Positions 15,503 through 26,200 of a stretch of DNA of 64,000 nucleotides are shown in pieces. Origin of the DNA: Tumebacillus permanentifrigoris (GTDB taxonomy: Bacteria; Bacillota; Bacilli; Tumebacillales; Tumebacillaceae); contig NZ_QGGL01000001.1 in assembly GCF_003148565.1 (NCBI RefSeq), positions 69,659 through 133,658 on the forward strand. Reading direction: 5' to 3'. The position numbers and the translations under genes are program-made. Every line of letters starts with the position of its first letter. The first letter of the stretch is position 1. The notes below the pieces were generated by a model that saw nothing but the letters and a program-made list of their open reading frames with translations, was not told the DNA's origin and did not search any database.

Positions 15503-17143
15503 TTACAAGAGTGCCGTTGAATCACTCTCCACCTCATTTCTAGTTCTGACAAGGTGTAACGCATAGCCCACCACGATCGGCAACAGCAAATACAGCACGC
15601 CGACTGAGATTTCCTTTCCATCGCCGCCCAATAAAAACGGGATCACCATCTGGATCGTGTCAAACACCACATGGGCGAAAATCACCGTCTCGATCCCCCA
15701 CCACAAGTAACAATACCCGATCACCACGCCAAACATACTCAACTCGATGAACCGCGTATAGATGGGATAGACCGAATACAAGCTGTGCCCCAACGCCCAG
15801 ATCATCGCGGGCAACAAGCAGGCCACCAGAGAGTTCTTCCAATATCGTTTGAAAAACGTCACACCGAACAACCGGTATGTCGTCTCTTCTTGAATGCCAG
15901 CCAACCACGCCATCAGCGGGAACAACAACGGAAACCACATGTTCGACGGCGACATCGAGAAGTCTTCCTCATACCACACGCCAAACCCCTTTTCCGCCAC
16001 GAGATAGAAAATTCCCTGCAACCCAAGCCATGCGAACGCCAGGAGATACCCACGCCACATCGCGCCTCGCACATGGGCACTCCAATTTCTGGCCCGCCGC
16101 GGTGTCCACAGCGCCGGATTGACTTCCTTCGTCAACATCCCGCCCGTCAAAATCAACACATACGTCGCCGCTCCGACCAACAGCCCGAGCACGACCACGC
16201 CGAAAATCACCAGCGCAGTGCCAAACGAACGCCCGACCCCACCCAGCCCTTGTCCCAAAAACTGCTGCTGGATCGTCGGCAGTTCATTGAGGTTGGCCAG
16301 TGCAAACAACGCCACCGTCAACACCCCAAGACCCAACGCCGACCACCACGGCTTTTTTTGCGAGATCAAGAACAGATAGACAAAGGCCAACACGGTCAGC
16401 CCGAAGCTGAACAACAGACTCAAGCCCGTCAGGATCATCCCGATCCGCTCCTGTCGCTCGTGCCACGTCAGAAACTCCGCCGGAACGAGGTAGGCATAGG
16501 ACACCTCGCTGACTTGCTGCCCGGTGACGGAGACGTTGTATTTCACTTGCAAGTCACCGACGGCCCACTGCGTCGCCGGGACGACATACTCAAAGGTTTG
16601 CACAGGCACTTCACGAGGCTTGCGTGTTTCGGGTGGCACGGCGACAGGTTGCACAACCGCATCTGCGAAACCGCGCGCTTGCAAGGCTTGCTGTGCCAGC
16701 CCCTTCGCCGCTGCTCCCTCTATTGGATCGGGCTCCGACGTGTTGACCGATCGACTCCAAGCGACGACCGCGCCCGTGTCCGGGTCGATTCGCACTTCGA
16801 AGTGATCATTGCCTACACCCGAGGCCGGGTACAACGTCACCTTCCAGTACACCAGCGGTGCCTGTTGCAGGAGTTGCGTATCGTACAAGTCGCGCAAGTG
16901 GTTTTTGCTGAGATAACCGTTCGCCAATTGCTCGCCATCCATCAACACGGTCGATTTCAAACCTTGTGTCTCCAGACCCGCTTGCTGCCAGTGTGCAATC
17001 GCTTTTGCCAACGCTTGATCCTGATCAACCGCATGCGTTTCCGTTGCGGAAGGGTCCAACCAAGTAAACAGCAGGAACAGGAGAATTCCAAGTATTCCGG
17101 CAACCCATAAATACTTGTCTCTACTACTTTTCCCTCTTTTCAT
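15503..17143 (-). CDS. CPBP family intramembrane glutamic endopeptidase
   Basis: The 546-residue membrane protein has an N-terminal helix (YLWVAGILGILLFLLFTW), an extracytoplasmic region of about 190 residues containing two PepSY-like stretches (VTLYPASGVGNDHFEVRIDP), several further helices and a C-terminal CPBP (Abi/CAAX protease-like) core. The core motifs are EETTYRLFGVTFFKRY (the EExxxR glutamate pair), then ALGHSLYS and FAHVVFD with the two histidines. Such proteases cut membrane substrates, for example in prenylated-peptide maturation, bacteriocin immunity or anti-sigma cleavage. The ribosome site GGGAGG lies 8 bases before the ATG. Its neighbour is the peptide-sensing module, but orientation and spacing give no operon evidence; a role in pro-peptide processing is only a guess. 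Confidence 0.9.
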   Translation of the reverse strand: MKRGKSSRDKYLWVAGILGILLFLLFTWLDPSATETHAVDQDQALAKAIAHWQQAGLETQGLKSTVLMDGEQLANGYLSKNHLRDLYDTQLLQQAPLVYWKVTLYPASGVGNDHFEVRIDPDTGAVVAWSRSVNTSEPDPIEGAAAKGLAQQALQARGFADAVVQPVAVPPETRKPREVPVQTFEYVVPATQWAVGDLQVKYNVSVTGQQVSEVSYAYLVPAEFLTWHERQERIGMILTGLSLLFSFGLTVLAFVYLFLISQKKPWWSALGLGVLTVALFALANLNELPTIQQQFLGQGLGGVGRSFGTALVIFGVVVLGLLVGAATYVLILTGGMLTKEVNPALWTPRRARNWSAHVRGAMWRGYLLAFAWLGLQGIFYLVAEKGFGVWYEEDFSMSPSNMWFPLLFPLMAWLAGIQEETTYRLFGVTFFKRYWKNSLVACLLPAMIWALGHSLYSVYPIYTRFIELSMFGVVIGYCYLWWGIETVIFAHVVFDTIQMVIPFLLGGDGKEISVGVLYLLLPIVVGYALHLVRTRNEVESDSTALL

Positions 17144-17209
17144 CTACTTTCCTCCCGCCTTTACTCTTCATTCCAGTGTATACCATACAATTTCCAATCA
17201 TTCAACCAT

Positions 17210-17246
17210 AAAAAAAGAGAAACGAGTCTTTTGACTCGTTTCTCTC
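17210..17246 (-). terminator. Rho-independent terminator of the giant SLH protein gene
   Basis: AGAGAAACGAGT and ACTCGTTTCTCT form a perfect 12-base stem with loop CTTTT, followed on the minus strand by seven T. It lies 33 bases after the stop codon. Confidence 0.93.
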
Positions 17247-17278
17247 GCTCCCAAATAAGCGGTGTTAACTTGGAAGCA

Positions 17279-20200
17279 CTAGGAAATTTGCACGAGGAAC
17301 GTCAGCTCGACAGGTGCGCCCCCTTTGCCGTCCGTCACACGCACGCGGATCGTCGTGCTCCCCGTCCCGACCGCATGCAAGGTCATGGTGATGCCGTCGA
17401 ACGTGACCGTTGCGACACTTTCATCATCAGAGGTCGGCACGAGGATTTCCAGCGCGTCGCCATCCTCGTCTGTGAAGACGTTGGTCATGTCGAACGTCAA
17501 GTCCGCATCCCCCAAGGTCATCGCTTGGTCAGGAATCGCGGCGGAGATGACCGGTTCATGGTTCGGATCGGCCGCGTCGACGATGACCTCGAAGCTGTCC
17601 GTACAGGTCGCCCCGCGCGAATCGGTCGCCGTGACGGTGATCGTCGCCGTACCTGCGGAGATCGGCAACATCTGGATGCTTTCACCGTCAATCAGCGCTT
17701 GGACAACCGACTCATCGCTTGACGCTACGGTGTAGGTCAGGGTGTCGTCCGCCGTATCTGCAAAGGTAAAGCGGTTATCGACGAACGGAACCGGCGCATT
17801 GACTTTGATGTGCTGGTCGCGCAACGGCCAGACCACATACGGGATGACATTGTCCACGATCGTGTAGACCGTTCTGTCAAACTTCACATGGCCGAACTGG
17901 TCGGCGATGAACAAGCGATACTGGGTCGAGGGCAGCCCCGTCGTGAACAGTTCCCCGACCAGACCCTCCCCAGCACCGGTGATGGCCGCGGAAACGGCCT
18001 TGTGATCGGTGACCAGCGCTTCGAGCTCCTCCGTCGAGTACGGACTTTCGGATTTCGGGACGAGGTAGATCTTCCCGCGCTTGTTGCCCGCGGCGAGCAG
18101 CGTATCGCCCGCCACGAGTTCCTTGTTCCACGAATCCGGATTCGGGAAGTTCGGCGTCCACGCCAGCAGGATCTCCGGCACCACCAATTCGAGGTCGGCA
18201 AACATCTGTTGGGCTTGATCGTACAGCGCATTCAGCGCCTCTTGGTCCTCGGGGTCAGCGTACTTCATGAAGCGGTAGGCATCTGCGAACGACCCTTGGT
18301 CGACCGCGTCTGCCAACTCGCTGTGCGTGTTGTCGGTGAACAGGCTTTCGATGACAGCCGGTGCGAGCACCGCTGCCGCTTCGTGTAGCTTGGCACCTGC
18401 AGCTTCGAACTGTTCTTGGTTCGGCAGGAAGATCCCCGACATGGCGGTCATGAGGAGGATGCTGTTCTCCTGATCGAGCAGGAAGGCAACCGTCCCGCGG
18501 TCTGCGAGCGTGACGTCGGCCGTCGCCGGCAACCCGTTCGCAGAGCCCTCGAAGTTTTGCACGAGGTACAGAATGTACGCCAAGTTCATATCGTCGCCGA
18601 TCGCATAGATGTCTGCACCCAGCCCCAGCGATTTGATGCGCTGCATCGCCTCCACGTAGTCATGACGAGCTTGCACGGGGTCCTTGCCCGCCAAGGTCGT
18701 CAAACTCGGGTCGACCAATCCGTTGAACAGGTCGGCCACCTCAAACAACTTCTCCTCCGTGAAATCGTCCGCGAGTCGGGTTTTGTCAATCTCTCCATTG
18801 GCATCGGTCGCAAACAGCATGTCCACTTTCAACCGCACGACGCGCACCAATTTTTCGAGACCGGTGAATTCGTGCGTCAGGGTGCCGTTCGCCCGCGCTG
18901 CTTTGACCGCTGTGGTCGCCGCTTCAATCTGCGGCTGGAGCGAGGTCAGGCTGGATTTGGTGATGAGATCGACTTCCGGCAGTTGCGCCAACGCCGCATC
19001 CGCGAGCGCCAGGAACTTCATTTGGTCAGCGGAAGCGGCAAACCAATCCACCGCACTGCGGTCTTGGCGCAGCTTGTCCAGTCCGACCAGCTCGTCTTCG
19101 GGGATGCCTTGGGCGAGGCAATTAGCGACCATGCCCTCCGCGAGTTCCACCTGTTGGAGGACGGCGCTGTAGTTGTCGAGCGTGATCGCATCCGACTCCG
19201 GCAGTGCATCGAGCAGCGCTTGGGTCGCCGCCTTCAGTTCATCTACCGTCATGCGGGAGGCCGCGTTGATTTTGTCTTCAAACAGGGCGCGCAATTCAGA
19301 AGTTTGTGCATAGGTGCCGACCAGATCTGCGAGGAGTTGCTGTTTGGCCGCCTCTGTCAGGCGCGCATAGGTCGATGTCGAGGTCGTGTCGACCCCAAGC
19401 GCCGTCGCATACAGATCGTCCTCTAGGACGGCTTGTAGCGCCTCTGCCGTCTTGGCCTCATTGATCGCTGCCAACGCTGGAGCGGAGAGATCACCGAAGG
19501 ACTGGGTGGTTCGATGCAGATTGCCTTCCCCGTCGGTCACTTGGACGGTGAGCGCATTCGGCACGTTGAAGTGGTTGCCGTTCCAGTCGCTGCGCTTCCA
19601 ATGAAGATCGGGGTCGTTCGCTTTTTGTTCGCGGGTTGCGACGATGTGCAACGAACTCTCCTGCTCCTGTCCCGTCGCGAACGCCGGCAGCGATTGCAGG
19701 GTTGCCAATACCGTTTGCTCATACTCATCGCTGTAGGAGAATGCTACCTCAACCGCGCTCAGATCACCTAGTGTACGACCTGCTTGGAGCTTGAGCGCTG
19801 CTTCGAAAGCATGTGCGCCGGGGCGGTGCGCGATCGAGAGCGCGACGTCCGCGATCCACCCCGCTTGGAAGTGCTTCTCGGTGCGATAGCTTTCCTCGCG
19901 CACACCGGTTTGCAAGGAGATGTACAGATACGCTTGCTCCGCTGTCAAGGGAGTCGGCAAGTGCAGGACCACATCGGAGGTCGCCGTCGCGTTGGAAACT
20001 CCCTCGCTGATCAGGTGACCTGCGACAATCGAATCGTAGACGCGAACCTTGGTGTTCGCGGGTACGTTTTTGACGACGACGGTGTCCGCTTGTCCTGCGG
20101 TTTCCTGAACGGAGATGCTCTGCACGCTCGGTGCAGAGGTGCGGACAACGTATCCGTCGCCCGTGTTCGCACCACCGGTAGATCCGCCATTCGAACCCCC

Positions 20201-21607
20201 GATCTGCCCCTTCACTTGCTCATAGTTGGTGATCACATCGGCGGCTTGAACACCAGTCGGCAGGTCGAGGCTCTGCACGCGGGTGCCGGTCTGGAGCGTG
20301 ACTTTGGCGTTTTTATCCGCCACACGCAAGCTGGTGATCGTGCCGTTCCCGTCGAGTTGCAGTTGCTTGACCCCGGCTGTAACGGTCACTTTCGGAATCG
20401 TCACGCCGAGCACTTCGATCCGCGCATCGCTTTGCACGACCAGTTCGTCGACCACCGTGCCAATGGCCGTCTGCACGTGTACGCCTAGCTTGTTGATCTC
20501 CACCGTGTGCAACGTCGCACGGTCAAAAACAACGGTGTTGGCGTCGCCACCGTTGATGATCGTCTTGCCCTCCACGCGAAGCTGGTTGCTATAAAAATCG
20601 TGCTGCACACGCTGTGCCACTTCCAAATTCCCGCTGACCTTGAGGTTTTGCACAGACACGTAGTCTGCACTCACCACCAGATGCCCGCTGATCGTCGCGT
20701 TGCCTGCGTCCAGCACGGCATTGCCGCTGAACTCCTGCTCGCCCGCCGCCGCTGCCTGCCCGCCGTTGACCAGTTCCAAGTAGGTGACTTTGGTGATCAC
20801 CTTGTCCTTGACTTCAAACCGCATCTTGGCGTTTTTCAGCGCTTGCGAGTTGTGCCGGTTGAACAGCGGTTTCAGCGGGTCGACCACTTGGTACGGAATG
20901 CCTTTGACCGTCACTTGGTCGTCCGCGACGATGTCGACGGTGCTCGGGACTTTGGCGACGAAGTTCACGGCGACCATCGCCACTTCCTGACGGACCGTGG
21001 CCTGCTTCGGCGCGAAGTTCGTTCCGTCGCCGCTCATCAGGCCCATCGTCAGCGCTTTTTGAACATACCCTTTCGCCCACCCGCTCACATCGGCATGGTC
21101 TGCCACCGCCGGCTCGCCATCCTGCGCATCGCTTTGACCCGCTTTGACCAACAGCACCGCCAGTTCCTCCCGCGTGATCGCGTCCTCAGGGCGGAATGTG
21201 CCATCGCCATCACCGAGCATCACGCCCGCCGTCTTGACAGCCTCCATGTGCGACAAGCCCCAGTGGCTGGCCGGCACATCTGCAAAAGACGACGCTTGCA
21301 CCGTCGGCACGTCGAGGTGCAAGAGCCGGGTCAGCATCACCGCGAACTCTGCGCGGGTAATCGTATCGGTCGGACGGAAGCGCCCGGATGGATCGCCATT
21401 CATCAAGCCGAGTTGCTTGGCTTGCACGATCGCATCCTGTGCCCAGTCGTCTGCTTTTTGGAGATCGAGTATGCCTTCCACCGATCCCAGTTGTACCGTC
21501 GTTGTGCTTGACGTGCTGGTCGTGGGCGTTTCCGCCAATACGGCTGTCGGTGCCAACGCGGTCGACAGCACCAACGTCGTCGCCAGCCATTTGCTTATCG
21601 TTTTCAC
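17279..21607 (-). CDS. Giant SLH-domain surface protein (1442 aa) with C-terminal Ig-like repeats
   Basis: I chose the GTG start (VKTISKWLATTLVLSTALAP) because GAGGGG lies 9 bases before it and a signal peptide follows at once; a 38-residue upstream extension has no ribosome site. Three SLH domains occupy about residues 45-220 (GRFRPTDTITRAEFAVMLTR, GTFRPEDAITREELAVLLVK, TNFAPKQATVRQEVAMVAVN) and bind pyruvylated wall polymer. A beta-helix-like region (about 300-500) is followed by a Gly/Asn linker, then about 700 residues I do not recognise, and two C-terminal Ig/cadherin-like modules (SSDESVVQALIDGESIQMLP and VTDGKGGAPVELTFLVQIS). It is anchored to the surface and probably structural or adhesive. 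It follows the S41 protease gene on the same strand. Confidence 0.88.
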   Translation of the reverse strand: MKTISKWLATTLVLSTALAPTAVLAETPTTSTSSTTTVQLGSVEGILDLQKADDWAQDAIVQAKQLGLMNGDPSGRFRPTDTITRAEFAVMLTRLLHLDVPTVQASSFADVPASHWGLSHMEAVKTAGVMLGDGDGTFRPEDAITREELAVLLVKAGQSDAQDGEPAVADHADVSGWAKGYVQKALTMGLMSGDGTNFAPKQATVRQEVAMVAVNFVAKVPSTVDIVADDQVTVKGIPYQVVDPLKPLFNRHNSQALKNAKMRFEVKDKVITKVTYLELVNGGQAAAAGEQEFSGNAVLDAGNATISGHLVVSADYVSVQNLKVSGNLEVAQRVQHDFYSNQLRVEGKTIINGGDANTVVFDRATLHTVEINKLGVHVQTAIGTVVDELVVQSDARIEVLGVTIPKVTVTAGVKQLQLDGNGTITSLRVADKNAKVTLQTGTRVQSLDLPTGVQAADVITNYEQVKGQIGGSNGGSTGGANTGDGYVVRTSAPSVQSISVQETAGQADTVVVKNVPANTKVRVYDSIVAGHLISEGVSNATATSDVVLHLPTPLTAEQAYLYISLQTGVREESYRTEKHFQAGWIADVALSIAHRPGAHAFEAALKLQAGRTLGDLSAVEVAFSYSDEYEQTVLATLQSLPAFATGQEQESSLHIVATREQKANDPDLHWKRSDWNGNHFNVPNALTVQVTDGEGNLHRTTQSFGDLSAPALAAINEAKTAEALQAVLEDDLYATALGVDTTSTSTYARLTEAAKQQLLADLVGTYAQTSELRALFEDKINAASRMTVDELKAATQALLDALPESDAITLDNYSAVLQQVELAEGMVANCLAQGIPEDELVGLDKLRQDRSAVDWFAASADQMKFLALADAALAQLPEVDLITKSSLTSLQPQIEAATTAVKAARANGTLTHEFTGLEKLVRVVRLKVDMLFATDANGEIDKTRLADDFTEEKLFEVADLFNGLVDPSLTTLAGKDPVQARHDYVEAMQRIKSLGLGADIYAIGDDMNLAYILYLVQNFEGSANGLPATADVTLADRGTVAFLLDQENSILLMTAMSGIFLPNQEQFEAAGAKLHEAAAVLAPAVIESLFTDNTHSELADAVDQGSFADAYRFMKYADPEDQEALNALYDQAQQMFADLELVVPEILLAWTPNFPNPDSWNKELVAGDTLLAAGNKRGKIYLVPKSESPYSTEELEALVTDHKAVSAAITGAGEGLVGELFTTGLPSTQYRLFIADQFGHVKFDRTVYTIVDNVIPYVVWPLRDQHIKVNAPVPFVDNRFTFADTADDTLTYTVASSDESVVQALIDGESIQMLPISAGTATITVTATDSRGATCTDSFEVIVDAADPNHEPVISAAIPDQAMTLGDADLTFDMTNVFTDEDGDALEILVPTSDDESVATVTFDGITMTLHAVGTGSTTIRVRVTDGKGGAPVELTFLVQIS

Positions 21608-21678
21608 TCGACGATTCCCCTCGCTATTCTTGATACTCCTAGAGTACAGTGGATCATACAGAAAATTCAACATCTTTA

Positions 21679-21713
21679 GTAAAAATCCATACGCATTAGC
21701 GCGTATGGATTTT
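21679..21713 (-). terminator. Rho-independent terminator overlapping the end of the S41 protease gene
   Basis: AAAATCCATACGC and GCGTATGGATTTT form a 13-base perfect stem with a 6-base loop, followed by T-rich sequence on the minus strand. The last codons and the stop of the protease gene lie inside the stem and loop. Confidence 0.85.
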
Positions 21714-23171
21714 AATTTCATTTACCTGGATATCAATCGCTAGGCCGATTTCTGTCAACGCATCCACGGCGAGGTAGCTCGATCCGTCGATCATGCGCAC
21801 CGGGTTGGCGAGCGCACTGCGTTTGCCGTCCACCACCAGCGCGCCAGTCGCGAGATTGATCTCGACTTGGTGCGTCTGCAGGGTGAATTTCACAATCTGC
21901 TCAGCGGGGACATACTGCACCGGCGCCCCCAGCATCTCCACGCTGTACCGCAGCGGCAGGTAGACGCGACCTGCCAACTCCACCAGAGCAGGCGTCGCCG
22001 TCAACTCCAGATCGTTCAACCGCCCGGTATGCGATGTGCGGCTCAACACCAACGTCTCTTGGCGAGTTGGGACCAGCGCTTGTAACGCTGCGTTCAAAAA
22101 ACCCTCCGGTCGCGTCAGACGCACGTCGGGTGCGAGGCCGACATGGTCGGGCGATGTGCCGTCTGCAAGCGTCCAACGGTCGATGGAGACTTTGATGTAC
22201 CCACCGTTCGGGAGTTCAGTCGGTGCCTGCATTGTGCCTTTGCCAAACGAAGTTTCCCCGACCAGCTTGGCGCGGCCGTTTTTCTGCAACGCACCTGCCA
22301 GCATCTCCGACGCGCTCGCTGAATTGCGGTCGATCAGCACAGCCAGCGGCATCGTCGTGTCGCCGTCCGCATCCGCCGTGAACGCCACATCCTGACCTTC
22401 ATAGTGCATATTCAAGATCGTGCCCTCTGACAGGAAGCTGTCGGCGATCTCCAGCGCACTTTTGACGAGCCCGCCGCCGTTGCCGCGAAGGTCGATCACG
22501 AGCTGCTTGGCTCCTTTTTGCTTGAGTTCGTACAACGCTTTGGCGAACTCCTGCGACGTGCGGTCACCAAACGAATAGATGCGGATGTAGCCAATTCCAT
22601 CGCCAAGGTCCTTCGACAGCACCATCGGCAGTTCAATCGCTTTGCGGGTCATCGTAAACGTCCTTGGCGCATCTGCACCACGCACGACTTGTACGGAGAC
22701 GCTGGTGTCCGCCTCTCCACGAAGCAGATCGGCGAGATGTGTCAGGTTGTCGGGTGTGGCTGCGGTGGTGTCGACTTGAACGATCTCATCGCCTACGCGC
22801 AGCCCCGCAATCTCCGCCGGAGTTCCAGGGAATACCTCCTTCACCTGCAACGCCTTGCCATCCTCACGAGGAGCCAGCGAGACCCCAACGCCTGCATAGG
22901 ACTGCTGGATGGCACTTACGAAGCTCGCATACTCCTCTGGGGTGAAGTAATTGGTAAACGGGTCATTCAATTCGGTAAGCATACCGTTGATCGCAGCCCG
23001 CAACAATTTTTCCTGATCCGGGTGCGAGAAATGGCTGTCGAGAAGCAACTTGTAGACTTCGGTCAAGGTATCGAGGTTCTTTTGGTCAACGGAACCCCAC
23101 GCCGCGTTTGCCGGAGCCAGCAACAGCGCGCCGGCGAGGGCGGTCGTGACAAACTTGTTTTTCCAGCGCAT
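21696..23171 (-). CDS. S41 family C-terminal processing peptidase (CtpA-like) with stalk domain
   Basis: CtpA-type serine peptidases trim extracytoplasmic proteins. The 491-residue protein begins MRWKNKFVTTALAGALLLAP (signal peptide). It has a PDZ domain (about 85-170; GVGVSLAPREDGKALQVKEV, PAEIAGLRVGDEIVQVD) and the S41 core with VIDLRGNGGGLVKSALEIAD and RNSASASEMLAGAL (catalytic Ser in SASASE). The catalytic Lys is in GETSFGKGTMQ. The C-terminal 100 residues form a stalk-domain-like module (VYLPLRYSVEMLGAPVQYV). The start codon lies one base after the T-tract of the terminator of the upstream SLH gene, and its only plausible ribosome site (AGGGGG) is in the 3' arm of that terminator. Stall or read-through at the terminator could therefore control it. 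Confidence 0.93.
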   Translation of the reverse strand: MRWKNKFVTTALAGALLLAPANAAWGSVDQKNLDTLTEVYKLLLDSHFSHPDQEKLLRAAINGMLTELNDPFTNYFTPEEYASFVSAIQQSYAGVGVSLAPREDGKALQVKEVFPGTPAEIAGLRVGDEIVQVDTTAATPDNLTHLADLLRGEADTSVSVQVVRGADAPRTFTMTRKAIELPMVLSKDLGDGIGYIRIYSFGDRTSQEFAKALYELKQKGAKQLVIDLRGNGGGLVKSALEIADSFLSEGTILNMHYEGQDVAFTADADGDTTMPLAVLIDRNSASASEMLAGALQKNGRAKLVGETSFGKGTMQAPTELPNGGYIKVSIDRWTLADGTSPDHVGLAPDVRLTRPEGFLNAALQALVPTRQETLVLSRTSHTGRLNDLELTATPALVELAGRVYLPLRYSVEMLGAPVQYVPAEQIVKFTLQTHQVEINLATGALVVDGKRSALANPVRMIDGSSYLAVDALTEIGLAIDIQVNEIKIHTR

Positions 23172-23172
23172 G

Positions 23173-23222
23173 AAAAAAAACCCCCTTTCCCGCACCAGAT
23201 TCGGTGTGGCAAGGGGGTTTTC
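23173..23222 (-). terminator. Terminator whose 3' arm carries the ribosome site of the S41 protease gene
   Basis: On the minus strand AACCCCCTTgCCaCACC pairs with GGTGcGGgAAAGGGGGTT, followed by eight T and then C-ATG, the protease start. The AGGGGG ribosome site lies within the 3' arm, so transcripts that read through would hide it, and transcripts that stop would lack the gene. It also serves as terminator for the 1261-residue SLH protein gene, whose stop is 22 bases upstream. Confidence 0.85.
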
Positions 23223-23243
23223 CTGCTGTCTTGTTAGCAAGAC

Positions 23244-26200
23244 TTACAGCTTGTTAAATTTGCGCATCATGTTCGCGACGACTTTAGCCGATTCCGCACG
23301 GGTGATGTTCGCCTGCGGTTCGAAGACGAGCAACGGTTTGCCCTTCGGATCGGAGTTCGCGATCGTGCGGCCAATCATCAGCTTCTGCTGATAGACCGCT
23401 TCAATCGCGGTGCGTGCGTAGTACGAGATCTGCCCGGAGTCGACGTAGATCTTGTCGAGGTTCTTTTTGGACAGTTCATAGTCCTTGCCGAGCTTGAGGT
23501 TCATCGCCAGAGCGATCATCGTCGCCGCTTGTTCACGGCTGACTTTGTCATCTGGTGCGAACTGACGAGTCCCGACACCGCGCACGATGCCTTTTTGACC
23601 TGCTGTCTCGATGTATCTCCAATCCCAGTACGGACTGACATTCGAGGAGTGCGGCACATCGAGGAACAGGTAGTTATTCGGATCGTAGTTCAGCGGGAGG
23701 TCCAGCGCTTTGACCATCATCTGTGCAAACTCACCACGGGTGGTCGGTTCATACGCGCCAAACTCACTGCCGTCCTTGGAGTTCATGATGCCGCGAGCGA
23801 ACATCAACTCCATATCATCGCGAGCGAAGTCATGGGATTCGGTATCATCGAAGCCATAGGTGTTCAGGAAGACCGCATAGTACCCGAACGAGTCGATCGA
23901 TGCGGAGATCGTGTGCGACTTGGAATCGACTTTCCCGCCGATGTTCACCCAGTTCATCTGACCGTTGTCCATCGTGAAGCGCATGATCGAGAGACGGTTG
24001 GATGCGAAGTCGCGGACTGCATCATCGTACTTCAAGGTGATCGTGCCACGGTTGGTCGGTTTCAACCAAGACGTGCCCATCGTCCGGCCCCACACGTTGA
24101 ACTTGGTGTACGGTTTCGCCGGATCGTTGTAGTTCTTCTCCACACCGTAGTACGGTTGCATCCCGTTCAGTTGCACATAGCCCGGTTGCGTCGTGTCGTA
24201 GTAGCCCGCATCGAGCCAGTACAGTTGACTTGCATACCCGAAGTGTACCGGCACGTTCAGCATGGTGCGCATGAAGTTGCTTTCGTCCGAATTGATCTGC
24301 ACCACATCACCATTGTGGTTGTAGGTCTTTTGCGTGCGACCGTCGAGCGGGTCCGCGATGCCGAACAGGAATTGTTGCTTGTCAAACAGTTCGATCTTGG
24401 TCGAGGTGTCGTTGTACGGGGTCAGCATCGTGCCTTTCGGGAACGACAGGCTGACTTTGTTGTTGAAGACCTTCATGCCCGTGCTGGAACTCAGCGACGC
24501 GCGGTACTGCGCACCGATCGTGTCGGTGTTGGCATAGTTGACATCGAACTGATCGTTCGAGGATTGGGTGCCACGGACGACGGTGTACTTGATCGTATTG
24601 ATCCCCGGTTTCAAGTTGGAAACTTCGGAGGTGTAGTAGATTTCGCCGTTCTCGGTGACTTTGTTCATCTCGGTTTTGCCGATCAGAACTTTGTCAGCAC
24701 CGTCCGCCTTGATCACGACCGGCACGAAGTTCTGGTTGACGACGCGCTCTTGCGGGAGCAGCGGCGACAGCACTTGGTACGGCGGGTTGCTGCGGACGAT
24801 CGAAAGCGGTTTGAACGTGGTGATCGGGCCTTTGAGACCTTTGATCACATAGGAGTTGGTGCCGATCGTGAGCGGAAGTCCGTAGATGCGGAACCATCCG
24901 AGCGGGAGCGCCGGCTCACTGTCGATCTTGATGCCGTTGACCGTGATCGGCAGGGCCGTCGAAGTCGTACCATCAGGATTGAAGTCGATCGTGAAGAACT
25001 GGACGCCGTCCTTCATGATGACCGCCTTGTCTGCTTGGGTGACGTTGAACAGAATATCTGCGGTCTTCTCCGTGGTGTTGTACGTCGTAGCGGAGGAAGC
25101 ATCCCGTACAAACTTGTGGGTCGGGTCGTCCAAGTTGCGCGTCGGCACGGCTGCCGTCGGCACCGGTACCGGGATCGGATCGGCCAGGATCGGTGCATCG
25201 GTCGTGAAGTAGTACACCGTCAGGCGGGTGATGACCGGGATGCCTTGGGAAGTGCCTTCGACGATGACTTCGTTGGCGCCTTCATTCAAGATGCCCTGCA
25301 ACTGGTTCGGTGCAGCCGGGTCCAAATTTTTGACGGTGAAGCGGTTGGTGGTCAAGTCGATGATCGCATGCTTGACTGCGCCATTGACAGTGACTTTGAT
25401 GTTCTGCTTCTCCGTGTCGCTGACGAAGTTGAACAGCTTACCCGAGAAGTCGGGCAGGTCGGTCAACGCATAGTTGTCGCCGTCGTAGATGTTGTAGAGA
25501 ACGATCGACGGGATCGGCGTGTATTTCAACGCAAGCGGTTGGAAATTGTCGGTATTGCCGCTGTCCACGATGGAGAAATTGAGCGTCATATCGTTAACGA
25601 ACGGAAGTTTGAGGATCTTGATCTTCGCGGAACCTTTGTTCGGCGTGATGTCTTTGTTCAGGAGAATGTAATCGGTCCCCTGGACGAGGTTCACCGGCGT
25701 CCCATTTTGCGTAACGGAAATTTGCGGCGTGAAATCGCCCGCGTTGTTTTGCGCGGTGATCAAGGCATAGATCGGCAGGTTGGAAATCGATCTCGAGAAC
25801 TTCCCTGCGACACCGCCGGTGTCGTTGCTTTCATCGACGCCGAACAACTGTTGGACGTCAGCGATCGACGCTTTTGAGCTGTCTTTGAACACAAAGGCAA
25901 CCGTGCCTTGCAGCGTCTTGAGTTGGTTCGATCCATCGTAGTACTTCCCATCCAAGTAGAACGTGTAGGTCCCGTTCGACTTGATCGGCCAGCTACCACC
26001 TGCCGCAATCGCAGAGAGGTCGATGAAGAAATCATAGGTCATGTGACCTTTTTTATCGTCTTTTGGCGGGAGCAACGTGATCTTCCCGGCCAATTCTGGG
26101 TCTGTGATCGGATGGCTGAACACCGAGTTGCCATCGCGGGTGAGCTTGACGTTGGTGAAGGCCAATTGCGGGTCAATCACCGCATTGGAAGGCACCGAAA

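Noticed and set aside
23529-25877. Open frame of about 782 codons on the plus strand opposite the 1261-residue SLH gene
   Set aside because: Antisense frame with many Arg, Asp and His residues; the minus-strand gene has signal peptide, SLH domains and ribosome site.
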